Assembly (NCBI GenBank): GCA_049177215.1 | Contig: CP185379.1 | Location: 558,001-622,000 of the forward strand | Origin: Pollutiaquabacter aromativorans | GTDB lineage: Bacteria; Bacteroidota; Bacteroidia; AKYH767-A; 2013-40CM-41-45 | DNA: 64,000 nucleotides | Direction of reading: 5' to 3' | Program-made: the position numbers and the translations under genes | Shown: one piece after another, positions 1 to 7,953 of the stretch | Layout of the letters: every line of letters begins with the position of its first letter | How positions within the stretch are numbered: position 1 is the stretch's first letter | Notes under the pieces: generated by a model | Database searches by the model: none | What the model saw: only the letters and a program-made list of their open reading frames with translations | What the model was told of the DNA's origin: nothing

Positions 1-248
1 TCACCGCCAGAATAATCTCCTTCCCATTTATAACTTTTAGTATTTTCGATTGGGGAGTTGGAACCTGTCGATTGTGATTGGTCAGGAGTTGATTGATTTT
101 TACTTTCAAACTCTTTTGCAACTCTACTTGCGGTCGCTGATGCTGTTGAGTCAATAAGTGCTTTTTCTTTGGCAGCTTGTTGTTCCGCGTTTGGTTGACA
201 AGCAACCAGCAAAATTGTCGGGAATAATAAAGTTACAAGTTTATTCAT
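1..248 (-). CDS. Small lipoprotein, 3' end cut by window edge
   Basis: Reading the minus strand from an ATG at 248 gives MNKLVTLLFPTILLVACQPN and stays open to the left edge (82 residues seen). It has a short basic N-terminus, a hydrophobic stretch and a clear lipobox (LVAC, Cys17), so it should be an acylated envelope lipoprotein. After the Cys the chain is rich in Gln, Ala, Lys and Ser and looks like a flexible linker. The C-terminal function domain, if any, lies outside the window. The gene follows the attC-like site at 323-457 by about 80 bases, the position expected for the gene of an integron cassette. It is AT-rich like its neighbour and unlike the genes beyond 1255. I do not recognise a family. 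Confidence 0.75.
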   Translation of the reverse strand, partial: MNKLVTLLFPTILLVACQPNAEQQAAKEKALIDSTASATASRVAKEFESKNQSTPDQSQSTGSNSPIENTKSYKWEGDYSGG

Positions 249-322
249 TGTTATTTTTTTTTGTCATGCTTACTCTATTCGGTTTTCAGCGTCTCCGTTG
301 TCGTGTCGGTCTGTTAAACTTA

Positions 323-457
323 CCGCTAACGTTTTGCGGATTTGCGATGTGGCGGACTTAGTAGCAGTATATATCATTTTACCACCAATGATTATTTGAA
401 GTAAAATGTTTCAATTACCACTAAACCCGCCATATCCGCAAATGTGCTGTTATGGGC
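323..457 (-). other. attC-like recombination site (integron cassette)
   Basis: The two halves form a long imperfect inverted repeat. The arm at 323-383 (core CCGCTAACG, then TTTGCGATGTGGCGG) pairs with the arm at 397-457 (CCGCCATATCCGCAAA, then GTTATGGGC), with unpaired bases in the inner boxes and a loop near 384-396. On the minus strand the site starts with the inverse core GCCCATAAC (457-449) and ends with CG^TTAGCGG (331-323). The inverse core is the exact complement of GTTATGGGC found at 1062-1054. That is the known relation between the start of a cassette and its own attC. Length, asymmetry and position 6 bases after a stop codon all fit attC. No integrase gene is in the window. Confidence 0.65.
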
Positions 458-462
458 TGGTT

Positions 463-895
463 TTATTCTGTTTTTTCTCCTTTCAAATTTTTGAGAGTAA
501 AAATCACAAAAACCAATGATGCTAAAACGAACAAATAAAGTCCGACTTGAGGGTCTACACTTGCTCGTGCAGAACCTCCTCCGAAATTTGAACCGTAACT
601 TGCTCCACCACCTGCGCCAAACCAACCTAACATATACCCAAGTCCGTTTAGGAAATTTACGGCTCCAGCTATAAACGCAAATTTGATGTTTTTAAATGCC
701 ATAAAACCACCTGCAAGCGCTACTAGTAAACCAAAACATACCTCCGCCAATTGAAATACCTGAAATACCACCTGAAGAATAGTTTGCACTGTAGCCACCA
801 AAGCTTGCTGAACTAGAAGCTTCAACCCAAGGTAAAAAAACACTGATTGCCGCTAATCCAGCAGCACCTAATGCGATGTAATTTAATTTTGCCAT
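463..895 (-). pseudogene. Small membrane protein, frameshifted cassette gene
   Basis: The start at 895 reads MAKLNYIALGAAGLAAISVF, with a first membrane segment, then a Ser/Gly-rich region. Near 733-736 (four A on the plus strand, TTTT in the message) the reading frame breaks. Skipping one T joins GISIGGGMFG to LLVALAGGFMAFKN and continues to a stop at 463, giving about 143 residues with three to four membrane segments, a Gly/Ser-rich loop and a Lys-rich tail (LKNLKGEKTE). Both parts are hydrophobic and fit as one protein, so I call a single gene with a +1 base in a homopolymer. This could be a sequencing error, a true mutation or, less likely, programmed slippage. It lies inside the putative cassette 330-1061. 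Confidence 0.6.
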
Positions 896-1254
896 TTTGT
901 TTGAATTTGATGTTTAATTCCTACTCATAAGGCTTTTCAGAATACGCCCCGTTTATTAAAGTGGGTTCTGGTCTCCACTTTTTTATTTTTCTTTTTTGTC
1001 ACTTTGGGTGGTCAGCCCTTTGGCTTTCGCAGACCGTCTTGGTTTTTAAACTTGCCCATAACGCTCAAATAGGCGAAACTCTCCTTCGCTTTATTTCCAC
1101 AAATTCCTCGATTTCACCCGAAAATACAAACAATCAGTCAAATTGGCGAAATGCGTTTATCGTGACGGGTCAGTTTCGTTTATTGTTCCAGTTTGGTCGG
1201 CTTGTCGAAAGTTATAAAAAGAAACTAAGATAAGAAGCAGGCATTTATTATCGG
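896..1254. other. Non-coding, AT-rich; cassette start core site at 1054-1063
   Basis: No convincing gene. The plus-strand reading frame across 961-1233 has no recognisable features. At 1054-1063 the sequence GCCCATAACG, read on the minus strand as CG^TTATGGGC, would be the left end of the cassette that ends at 330. The sequence further out (1063-1200) does not fold into a second clear attC, so this may be the outer edge of the array or a degenerate site. Composition changes sharply to GC-rich at about 1250. Confidence 0.45.
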
Positions 1255-2010
1255 TCACCCCTTGTGCATATAATACGGACTCGCCTGCGCCAGCGGGGTC
1301 ACTACGATATCATTCAGAACCACATGCCCCGGCCGGGTGGAGGCGAAATAGACGATGTCGGCGATGTCCTGGGCGGTGAGGGGCTTGTAGCCGGCGTAGG
1401 CTTGTTTGGCGCGTTCGGCGTCGCCTTTGAAGCGGACGAGCGAAAACTCGGTCTCCGCCGCGCCCGGACAGATCTGCGTGACCCGGATGCCGTGCGGGAG
1501 CATGTCGATCCGCATGGCTTCGGAAAGGGCGTTCACCGCGGCTTTGGTGGCGCAATAGACGTTGCCCCGCAAATAGGTCTGCTTCCCGGCGATCGACCCG
1601 ATGTTGATGATGTGCCCCTGCCCGCGCTCCACCATCGTGGGCGCGATGCAACGGAAAACGTTCAGCAGGCCTTTCACGTTGGTGTCGAGCATCACGTCCC
1701 AGTCGGCAAAGTCGCCTTCCTGGATCGTGCTCAGCCCCGAGGCCAGTCCGGCATTGTTCACCAGCAGGTCCACCCACTTCCATTCGTGCGGCAGGTTCCT
1801 GATCGCCTGCACCACCGCTTCCCGATCGCGTACGTCGAAGGGCAGGGTGAGCACGTCGGCTCCGTAGTCGTTCCGCAACTCGGTGGCCAGTGCCTCCAGC
1901 CGGTCCTGCCGCCGCCCGTTAAGGATGAGCCGCCAGGCGTGCTGGGCAAAGGTGTAGGCAATGGCTTTTCCGAAGCCGGCCGTCGCGCCGGTGATGAAGA
2001 TCGTTTTCAT
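1255..2010 (-). CDS. ydfG: Short-chain dehydrogenase, YdfG type
   Basis: A 251-residue classical SDR. It has the N-terminal nucleotide-binding motif TGATAGFGKAI (residues 7-17), the NNAG motif after the fourth strand, a catalytic Ser in INIGSIAGK and the YCATK active-site Tyr/Lys pair. The wording around these (GATAGFG, DILVNNAGLA-like, VRFKGD near the C-terminus) closely follows E. coli YdfG, an NADP-dependent 3-hydroxy acid dehydrogenase that oxidises serine/allo-threonine and reduces 3-hydroxypropionate-type aldehydes. It is a soluble cytoplasmic enzyme of normal length. It starts 3 bases after the permease stop (2014), so the two are very likely co-transcribed and possibly translationally coupled. 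The permease could bring in amino-acid substrates; this link is inference. Confidence 0.9.
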   Translation of the reverse strand: MKTIFITGATAGFGKAIAYTFAQHAWRLILNGRRQDRLEALATELRNDYGADVLTLPFDVRDREAVVQAIRNLPHEWKWVDLLVNNAGLASGLSTIQEGDFADWDVMLDTNVKGLLNVFRCIAPTMVERGQGHIINIGSIAGKQTYLRGNVYCATKAAVNALSEAMRIDMLPHGIRVTQICPGAAETEFSLVRFKGDAERAKQAYAGYKPLTAQDIADIVYFASTRPGHVVLNDIVVTPLAQASPYYMHKG

Positions 2011-2013
2011 GGT

Positions 2014-3930
2014 TTACGCGTTGACGCGGTTCAGCCGGCTGTTCCGGTAGCTGAACCCGAAATAAATGACCAATCCCGCCAGCAGCCAGATCCCGAAGCC
2101 GATCCAGTTCGACAGGCCCAACTCGCTCATCATGTACAGACAACAGACGAGTCCCAGCAAAGGGATCAGCGAAAAGCGATGACGAAAGGCCAGCACGGCC
2201 AGCGCCAGGCAACTGATCAGGAAGATCCAGCTCGGGATCTTGTGCTTGAACACCTCCCAGCCTTCGACCTGCTTCTTCTGCTGTGGCAACGGTACCTGCG
2301 CGAGCAGGGCGCCGTACGCGGCTTCGTCGAGGCCGGAGACGTACGCGTCCAGGTCGCCGCCCGCGGCGCTCAGGTTCGCGCTGTCGGTGCGGGCTACGTA
2401 GGCGCCTACTGCCGTGGCTTCGTCCTTGCTCAGCCCGGCTACGAACTCGTTTGCCGGGACCAGTTGCGCGTCGTTGCGCAGGAAACGGACGGCTTCATCC
2501 TTGTAAACCGTGAACGACACCACCAGCCCGAGCAGCAACAGGCCGGGGAAGACGTACTGCGCGTTCACATACGGGGTGCGGAAGGAGCCTTTGGGTTTGT
2601 CGGGCAGCAACTCGAGCCGCAACACCCCGGCACACACCAGCACGAAGGCGAACAGGGTGCCGATGCTGCACAGGTCGGTCACCATGGTGAGGTTCATGAA
2701 CAGGGCCGGCACGGCCACCACGAAGCCGGTGACGATGGTGGCAAACGAGGGCGTACGGAATTTCGGGTGGATGGTCGAGAATTTCTTGGGCAGCAGTCCG
2801 TCGCGGCTCATGCTCATCCAGATGCGCGGCTGTCCGAGCTGGAACACGAGCAGCACGCTCGCCATGGCCACGATCGCGCTCACGGCGATGATGCCCGAGA
2901 GCCAGTGCAGGTTCAGCTTCTGGAACACGAAGGCCAGCGGATCGCCCACGGCCAGTTCGTGGTAAGGGACCATGCCGGTGAGCACCAGCGCGATCGCTAC
3001 GTAGAGGATCGTGCAGAGGATGATCGACCACATCATGCCCCTGGGCAGGTCGCGCTGCGGGTTCTTGCATTCTTCCGCCGTGGTGCTGATGGCGTCGAAG
3101 CCGATGTACGCGAAGAACACGGCCGACACGCCTTTCAACACCCCGCCGATGCCGTTGGGGAGAAAGGGATTCCAGTTGTCGCTGTTCACGTAGAAGACGC
3201 CCACGGCGATCACGAGCAACACGATGATGAGCTTGATCGCGACCATGGTGTTGCCGGCGTTCTTCGACTCGCGGATGCCGCGGTACACCAGCCAGGTGAT
3301 CAGCACGATGATGAGCAGGGCGGGAAGGTCGGCGACGAGGTGCAGGCCGAGCAGGGTGGGAGCGCCGGTCCAGGCGTTGTGCGCAGCCTGCAGGGGCGCG
3401 TCGAGGTTCGCGAAGCTTTTTCCGGAATGCAGAAAGGCTTCGGCCTGCCGGTAGCCTTTGGAGGCGGTGAGGTAGTCCATTGTCATCCACTCGGGCAAAT
3501 GGATGTTCATGCCGGCCAGCAGTCCGGTGAAGTAGTCGGACCAGGAGATCGCCACGGTGATGTTCCCGATGGCGTATTCCATGATCAGCGCCCAGCCGAT
3601 GATCCAGGCCACCAGTTCTCCGAAGGCGACGTAGCTGTACGTATAAGCGGAGCCGGAAACGGGCACGATCGAGGCGAACTCGGCATAGGCGAAGGCCGCG
3701 AAGCCGCAGGCTACGGCGGTGAAGAGGAACAGCAGGATCACACCCGGACCGCCGTTCGCGCTGGCGTTCCCGATCGTGCTGAAGATCCCGGCGCCGATGA
3801 TGGCCGCGATGCCCAGCGCGGTCAGGTCGCGCACGCCCAGGTGCTTCGACAACTGATGCCCGTCACCGGCAGGCCCCGCTTCCGCTTCCCGTAAAATATT
3901 CCCGACAGATTTTTTTCGAAATAGATCCAT
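2014..3930 (-). CDS. APC-family (CAT-type) amino acid permease
   Basis: A polytopic inner-membrane transporter of about 638 residues. The first membrane helix carries the APC signature (GIAAIIGAGIFSTIG), followed by PVSGSAYTYSY and GWALIMEYAIGN, which are typical of the cationic amino acid transporter group. A soluble loop lies at about residues 480-550 between late helices (rich in Ala, Asp and Glu, ending VPLPQQKKQVEG), then more helices follow to the C-terminus. I chose the ATG at 3930 (MDLFRKKSVG). The longer frame would begin with TTG at 3957 and adds nine residues without support. It leads a two-gene unit with the ydfG-like gene. Substrate within the amino acids cannot be told from sequence alone. 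Confidence 0.88.
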   Translation of the reverse strand: MDLFRKKSVGNILREAEAGPAGDGHQLSKHLGVRDLTALGIAAIIGAGIFSTIGNASANGGPGVILLFLFTAVACGFAAFAYAEFASIVPVSGSAYTYSYVAFGELVAWIIGWALIMEYAIGNITVAISWSDYFTGLLAGMNIHLPEWMTMDYLTASKGYRQAEAFLHSGKSFANLDAPLQAAHNAWTGAPTLLGLHLVADLPALLIIVLITWLVYRGIRESKNAGNTMVAIKLIIVLLVIAVGVFYVNSDNWNPFLPNGIGGVLKGVSAVFFAYIGFDAISTTAEECKNPQRDLPRGMMWSIILCTILYVAIALVLTGMVPYHELAVGDPLAFVFQKLNLHWLSGIIAVSAIVAMASVLLVFQLGQPRIWMSMSRDGLLPKKFSTIHPKFRTPSFATIVTGFVVAVPALFMNLTMVTDLCSIGTLFAFVLVCAGVLRLELLPDKPKGSFRTPYVNAQYVFPGLLLLGLVVSFTVYKDEAVRFLRNDAQLVPANEFVAGLSKDEATAVGAYVARTDSANLSAAGGDLDAYVSGLDEAAYGALLAQVPLPQQKKQVEGWEVFKHKIPSWIFLISCLALAVLAFRHRFSLIPLLGLVCCLYMMSELGLSNWIGFGIWLLAGLVIYFGFSYRNSRLNRVNA

Positions 3931-4040
3931 AAAAGTCGTGTGGACTTGTTCTTTCAAATATAGGTTTTATTGCAGTCGTTGCGGATGCTTGCAGAAAGCG
4001 ATCCGCGTTCATCCGCCAAGTCCGCGGAATTCGCGTGCAA

Positions 4041-5330
4041 TCACTTCGAAGCCCGCCGCCCCATAACCGAACTAAATGCCACCAGCACGAAGAACAGGAA
4101 CGGCATGCCCACGACCTTGTACCGCACCATGGCTCCCAGGATCGGCGTGATCAGTCCGATGAGGCTGTAGAGCAGCAGCACGTAGATCCCGGCGAAGAGC
4201 ACGAAGCTCAAAGCCGTCGGTTCCACCCGCCGCGGCCTTGCCAGCAAGACCAGCATCAGCACGAGCAGCAGCGCATTCTCGATCGCCGAAGCCATCACCA
4301 GCAGATTCCCCTGCGCGTCGAACACCGTCGGCCGCAACAAAGTCGTCAGGAAACCCAGCGGCGCGTGCGCGGCCAGGCTCCAGCCCGTCGCATAGAACTC
4401 CGGCGCCCGGATCACGCTCTTCGCCTTGGTCATCTCCGCCAGCACGTAGAAGTTCTGTTGTTTGTAGTAGATGATGTCGGCCAGTTTATACGCCGGAACG
4501 ATCCGGTGCAGGTTGAATGCCAACACAAAGAATACTCCATACACCGCCCCGAAGCGCAGCAAAGCTCCGCTCAGCGACTTCCCCCGGCTCATCCACCAGG
4601 CGATCAGTCCGGGCGTGATGGTGACGATCACGTAGAACTTCGTGAACAACAACAACAGGAAACTGATACCGAAGAGCGCCAGTCGCGACCAGCGTCGGTC
4701 GCCCAGCATCAGTTGGCGATACACATACACCAGCGTCCCCAGGGCAAAGAGCAAGAGCCCGTCCTTCAGCAAACCCGATCCCCAGAACACGACCGACGGC
4801 AGGAGGAAAGTCGTCACGAACAGGATACGGCCGCGACCGGGCAGGGTGGACGTGAAGCTGCGGTAGAGTCCGGTGAGTCCGGTCAGCGAGAGGAAATTGA
4901 TGAACACCACGTGCACGTAGTAATTCCCCATCGAGAAAAACCGGAAGAACGTATTCAGCCGGATGATGGTCTTGTTGTCGTTGAACAGCACGTCCTTGTT
5001 CAGCCAGGCGTTCATCGACTCGTAATAATGCCGTAGCTCCGGATCGTTGCCGCCGATGCCGGTGAACATGCGGAAAAAATCCCAGGGCCGCTCGGTCAGC
5101 GCCGAGAACAGGATGCCGCTATCGTCGAAGAACTTGAACGTATCGGAGGTCGTCCGGTCCGTGTAATGATAAGTGTACAGCCACCCGAGGACGCAACCCG
5201 CCAGCACCTTCAACAGAAACACCCCCTGGAACCAGCGCACCGGCACACCCGTCGCAGCGAAAAACCCGCTCCTCCCGATCAGCCAGACAAACAGGGCCAC
5301 GTACCCCGGGACAAGCGCGTAGGTTAACAT
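4041..5330 (-). CDS. Polytopic membrane protein, unknown function
   Basis: A protein of 429 residues made almost wholly of hydrophobic segments, roughly ten membrane helices, with one longer polar stretch at about 60-125 (contains FKFFDDSGILFSAL and NDNKTIIRLN). The general look (many helices, one larger external loop, Arg/Lys in the cytoplasmic turns) resembles polysaccharide polymerases or lipid-linked sugar transferases of Bacteroidota, but I see no diagnostic motif, so this is only a guess. It lies about 110 bases upstream of the permease on the same strand and could share a transcript. No surface-polysaccharide genes flank it. The short gap 3958-4040 holds a copy of the dispersed ATCCGCG/GTCCGCG repeat. 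Confidence 0.7.
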   Translation of the reverse strand: MLTYALVPGYVALFVWLIGRSGFFAATGVPVRWFQGVFLLKVLAGCVLGWLYTYHYTDRTTSDTFKFFDDSGILFSALTERPWDFFRMFTGIGGNDPELRHYYESMNAWLNKDVLFNDNKTIIRLNTFFRFFSMGNYYVHVVFINFLSLTGLTGLYRSFTSTLPGRGRILFVTTFLLPSVVFWGSGLLKDGLLLFALGTLVYVYRQLMLGDRRWSRLALFGISFLLLLFTKFYVIVTITPGLIAWWMSRGKSLSGALLRFGAVYGVFFVLAFNLHRIVPAYKLADIIYYKQQNFYVLAEMTKAKSVIRAPEFYATGWSLAAHAPLGFLTTLLRPTVFDAQGNLLVMASAIENALLLVLMLVLLARPRRVEPTALSFVLFAGIYVLLLYSLIGLITPILGAMVRYKVVGMPFLFFVLVAFSSVMGRRASK

Positions 5331-5691
5331 CGTGGGTAAAGTTAGGAAATGACGTGGGCAAAAGTGTTCCGGGTTCCGAGTTCCGAGTTACTTGAAAAAG
5401 GGAGGAGGCTTGCCTGCCGGAGCTTTAGCGAAGGCAGGGACGAGGGAGGAGAAAGAGGAGGGTGGCGGAATGAGTCGGATTATTTCACCGGAGCAATAAA
5501 GGGGTATCAGGATCAAGCTTGCAAAATTCCCCCGATGAGTCAATAGGACTTTCGTATTCAAAGGATTAGTCGCCCCAAGCAGCAGGCAGGCCGCTTTTAA
5601 CTTTCAACCTTCAACCTTCAACTTTCAACTTTCAACTTTCAACCTTCAACTTTCAACTTTCAACCAACCCGGAACCTAAAACCTAGTTGCT
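5331..5691. repeat. Intergenic heptamer arrays and hairpin element
   Basis: This gap holds no gene. It contains TTCCGAG-type heptamers (5367-5390), one copy of the dispersed hairpin element CCTGCC-GAGCTTTAGCGA-GGCAGG (5413-5438, inverted relative to the other copies), and a clean array of about ten TTTCAAC/CTTCAAC heptamers (5597-5668) that ends just before the purL promoter. Confidence 0.85.
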
Positions 5692-5699
5692 ACCTTTGC
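5692..5699 (+). promoter_or_regulatory. Putative -7 box of purL
   Basis: TACCTTTG matches the Bacteroidota -7 consensus TAnnTTTG and lies 19 bases before the purL ATG, giving a very short leader. No clear -33 TTG at ideal spacing was found; the TTTCAAC array occupies the region upstream. Confidence 0.5.
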
Positions 5700-5718
5700 C
5701 TCCAAACCACCCCCACCC

Positions 5719-7953
5719 ATGTCCGAAACACTCGAGCAGGCAGTGACTGTGGAAACGGCCAAAGAACTGGGCCTGCTTCCGGAGGAATTCGATAAGATCA
5801 AGGAATACCTGGGCCGTACGCCCAACTTCACCGAACTCAGTATCTACTCGGTGATGTGGAGCGAACACTGCTCCTACAAGAACTCCATCGTCTGGCTCAA
5901 GACGCTGCCGAAAGACGGTCCGCACATGCTGGTGCAGGCCGGTGCGGAGAATGCCGGTCTGGTTGCCATCGGCGACGGACTCGCCTGCGCCTTCAAGATC
6001 GAATCGCACAACCATCCTTCCGCCATCGAACCCTACCAGGGCGCGGCGACGGGTGTGGGCGGCATCAACCGCGACATCTTCACCATGGGCGCCCGCCCGG
6101 TGGCGCAGCTCAACAGCCTGCGCTTCGGTAACCTGTCGCTCGACAAGACCCGCTGGCTCCTGCGCGGCGTCGTGAAAGGCATCGGCGACTACGGCAACGC
6201 CTTCGGCGTACCGACGGTCGGCGGCGAACTCTTCTTCGACGACTGCTACAACATCAACCCGCTCGTGAACGCCATGTCGGCGGGCATCGTGGAAGTCGGC
6301 AAGACGATCTCCGCTACTTCCTACGGCGTCGGCAACCCGGTGTACATCGTCGGTTCCGCCACGGGCAAGGACGGCATCCACGGCGCCACCTTCGCCTCGG
6401 GCGACCTGCACGAAGATTCCGCCGAAGACCTGCCGTCTGTACAGGTCGGTGATCCGTTCACCGAAAAACTGCTGCTCGAAGCCAGCCTCGAGGTGATCGC
6501 CTCCGGCGCGGTGGTCGGCATGCAGGACATGGGCGCGGCGGGCATCATCTGCTCGACCAGCGAGATGTCGGCCAAGGGCAAGCACGGCATGGTCATCCAC
6601 CTCGACAAGGTGCCGACGCGCCAGAAGCACATGCAAGCCTGGGAGATCCTCCTGAGCGAATCCCAGGAGCGGATGCTCATCGTCGTCAAGCGCGGCCGGG
6701 AACCCGAGGTGCGCAAGATCTTTGACAAGTGGGACCTCAACTGCGTGCAGATCGGAGAAGTGACTTCCGGCACGCAGCTCAAGTTTTTCATGGACGGCGA
6801 AATGGTCGCCGACGTCCCCGCCGACTCCCTCGTGCTGGGCGGCGGCGCTCCGGTCTATCACCGCGAGTATTCGGTGCCGAGTTATTTCTACGAGAACAAG
6901 CGCTTCCGCATCGACGAGATCGAAGAGCCGGAAGACCTGCGCGAAGTCGGACAGTTCCTGCTCCGCCACCCCAACATCGCCTCGCGCCGCTGGGTGTACC
7001 GGCAGTACGACTCGATGGTCGGCACGGTGAACATGAGCACCAACGCGCCTTCCGACGCCGCGATCGTCAACCTGAAGCGTTCCGACAAAGCCCTCGCCCT
7101 CACGGTCGATTGCAACAGCCGCTACGTGCACGCCGACCCCGAACAGGGCTGCGCCATCGCCGTGGCCGAAGCCGCGCGCAACATCGTCTGCTCCGGCGGT
7201 GAACCTTCCGCCATCACCAACTGCCTCAACTTCGGCAATCCGTACAACAAGGAAGTGTACTGGCAGTTCGTCAACGCCATCAAGGGCATGGGCAAGGCCT
7301 GCCGGAAGTTCCAGACACCCGTCACCGGCGGCAACGTGAGCTTCTACAACCAGAGTTCCGACGAAGGCCCGGTCTTCCCGACGCCGACGATCGGCATGCT
7401 CGGCGTGTTGCAGAGCAAGTCGCACCGCATGACGCTCGACTTCAAGCGCGCGGGCGACAGCATTTTCCTCATCGGCGAATCGGTGAACGACATCAACAGC
7501 TCCGAGTACCTGTATAGCTGGCACAAGCGCAAGAACACCCCCGCGCCGCACTTCGACCTCGACACCGAGTACGCGGTACAGCAGGTCGTGAAGCAGCTCA
7601 TCCGCAAAGGCCTCGTAGCCTCGGCGCACGACGTATCCGACGGCGGCCTCTTCATCGCCCTGGCGGAATCGGGATTCCCCAACAACCTCGGCTTCAGTAT
7701 CGAGACCGACTTCGACTGCCGCGCCGACGCCTTCCTCTTCGGCGAAGCCCAGAGCCGCGTGGTCGTCAGCGTCAACGAACAACATATCGACGCCTTCGTC
7801 GACTACCTCTCCACCGTCAACAACGTCACCTGGTCCAACCTCGGCACCGTCACCGAAGGCGAAGTCCTCATCGACGAACAATCCTGGGGCAGCATCGGCG
7901 AGATGAAAGCGGAGTATGAGACGGTTATTGAGAAGATGATGAATGTTGAGTGA
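5719..7953 (+). CDS. purL: Phosphoribosylformylglycinamidine synthase subunit PurL
   Basis: Catalyses the ATP-dependent conversion of FGAR to FGAM in de novo purine synthesis. At 744 residues it is the small, Gram-positive/archaeal-type PurL, which normally works with separate PurS and PurQ subunits; neither is in the window. Supporting motifs are MWSEHCSYKNS near residue 50, KIESHNHPSAIEP with the catalytic His near 100, GVGGINRDI, and the Gly-rich ATP site DMGAAGIICSTSEM near 270. A second AIRS-like half begins near 420, with TVDCNSRYVHADPEQGC, NCLNFGNP and VTGGNVSFYNQ. The start ATG follows the -7 box closely. The heptamer-rich repeat field begins directly after the stop, and no hairpin terminator is visible. 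Confidence 0.97.
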   Translation: MSETLEQAVTVETAKELGLLPEEFDKIKEYLGRTPNFTELSIYSVMWSEHCSYKNSIVWLKTLPKDGPHMLVQAGAENAGLVAIGDGLACAFKIESHNHPSAIEPYQGAATGVGGINRDIFTMGARPVAQLNSLRFGNLSLDKTRWLLRGVVKGIGDYGNAFGVPTVGGELFFDDCYNINPLVNAMSAGIVEVGKTISATSYGVGNPVYIVGSATGKDGIHGATFASGDLHEDSAEDLPSVQVGDPFTEKLLLEASLEVIASGAVVGMQDMGAAGIICSTSEMSAKGKHGMVIHLDKVPTRQKHMQAWEILLSESQERMLIVVKRGREPEVRKIFDKWDLNCVQIGEVTSGTQLKFFMDGEMVADVPADSLVLGGGAPVYHREYSVPSYFYENKRFRIDEIEEPEDLREVGQFLLRHPNIASRRWVYRQYDSMVGTVNMSTNAPSDAAIVNLKRSDKALALTVDCNSRYVHADPEQGCAIAVAEAARNIVCSGGEPSAITNCLNFGNPYNKEVYWQFVNAIKGMGKACRKFQTPVTGGNVSFYNQSSDEGPVFPTPTIGMLGVLQSKSHRMTLDFKRAGDSIFLIGESVNDINSSEYLYSWHKRKNTPAPHFDLDTEYAVQQVVKQLIRKGLVASAHDVSDGGLFIALAESGFPNNLGFSIETDFDCRADAFLFGEAQSRVVVSVNEQHIDAFVDYLSTVNNVTWSNLGTVTEGEVLIDEQSWGSIGEMKAEYETVIEKMMNVE

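Noticed and set aside
1063..1210. Second attC outside the cassette start
   Set aside because: The core GTTATGGGC is there, but the flank does not fold into matching arms; only direct, not inverted, repeats of GGCGAAA were found.
961..1233. 90-codon plus-strand frame
   Set aside because: Covers the cassette core site, no signal or domain, opposite to the cassette gene direction.
1264..3894. Very long plus-strand open frame (876 codons) opposite ydfG and the permease
   Set aside because: Antisense artefact of GC-rich codon use; composition rich in His, Gln, Gly and Arg, no domain, and both minus-strand genes are unmistakable.
5683..7881. Long minus-strand open frame opposite purL
   Set aside because: Mirror frame of a GC-rich gene; Val/Asp/His-rich, no recognisable motif.
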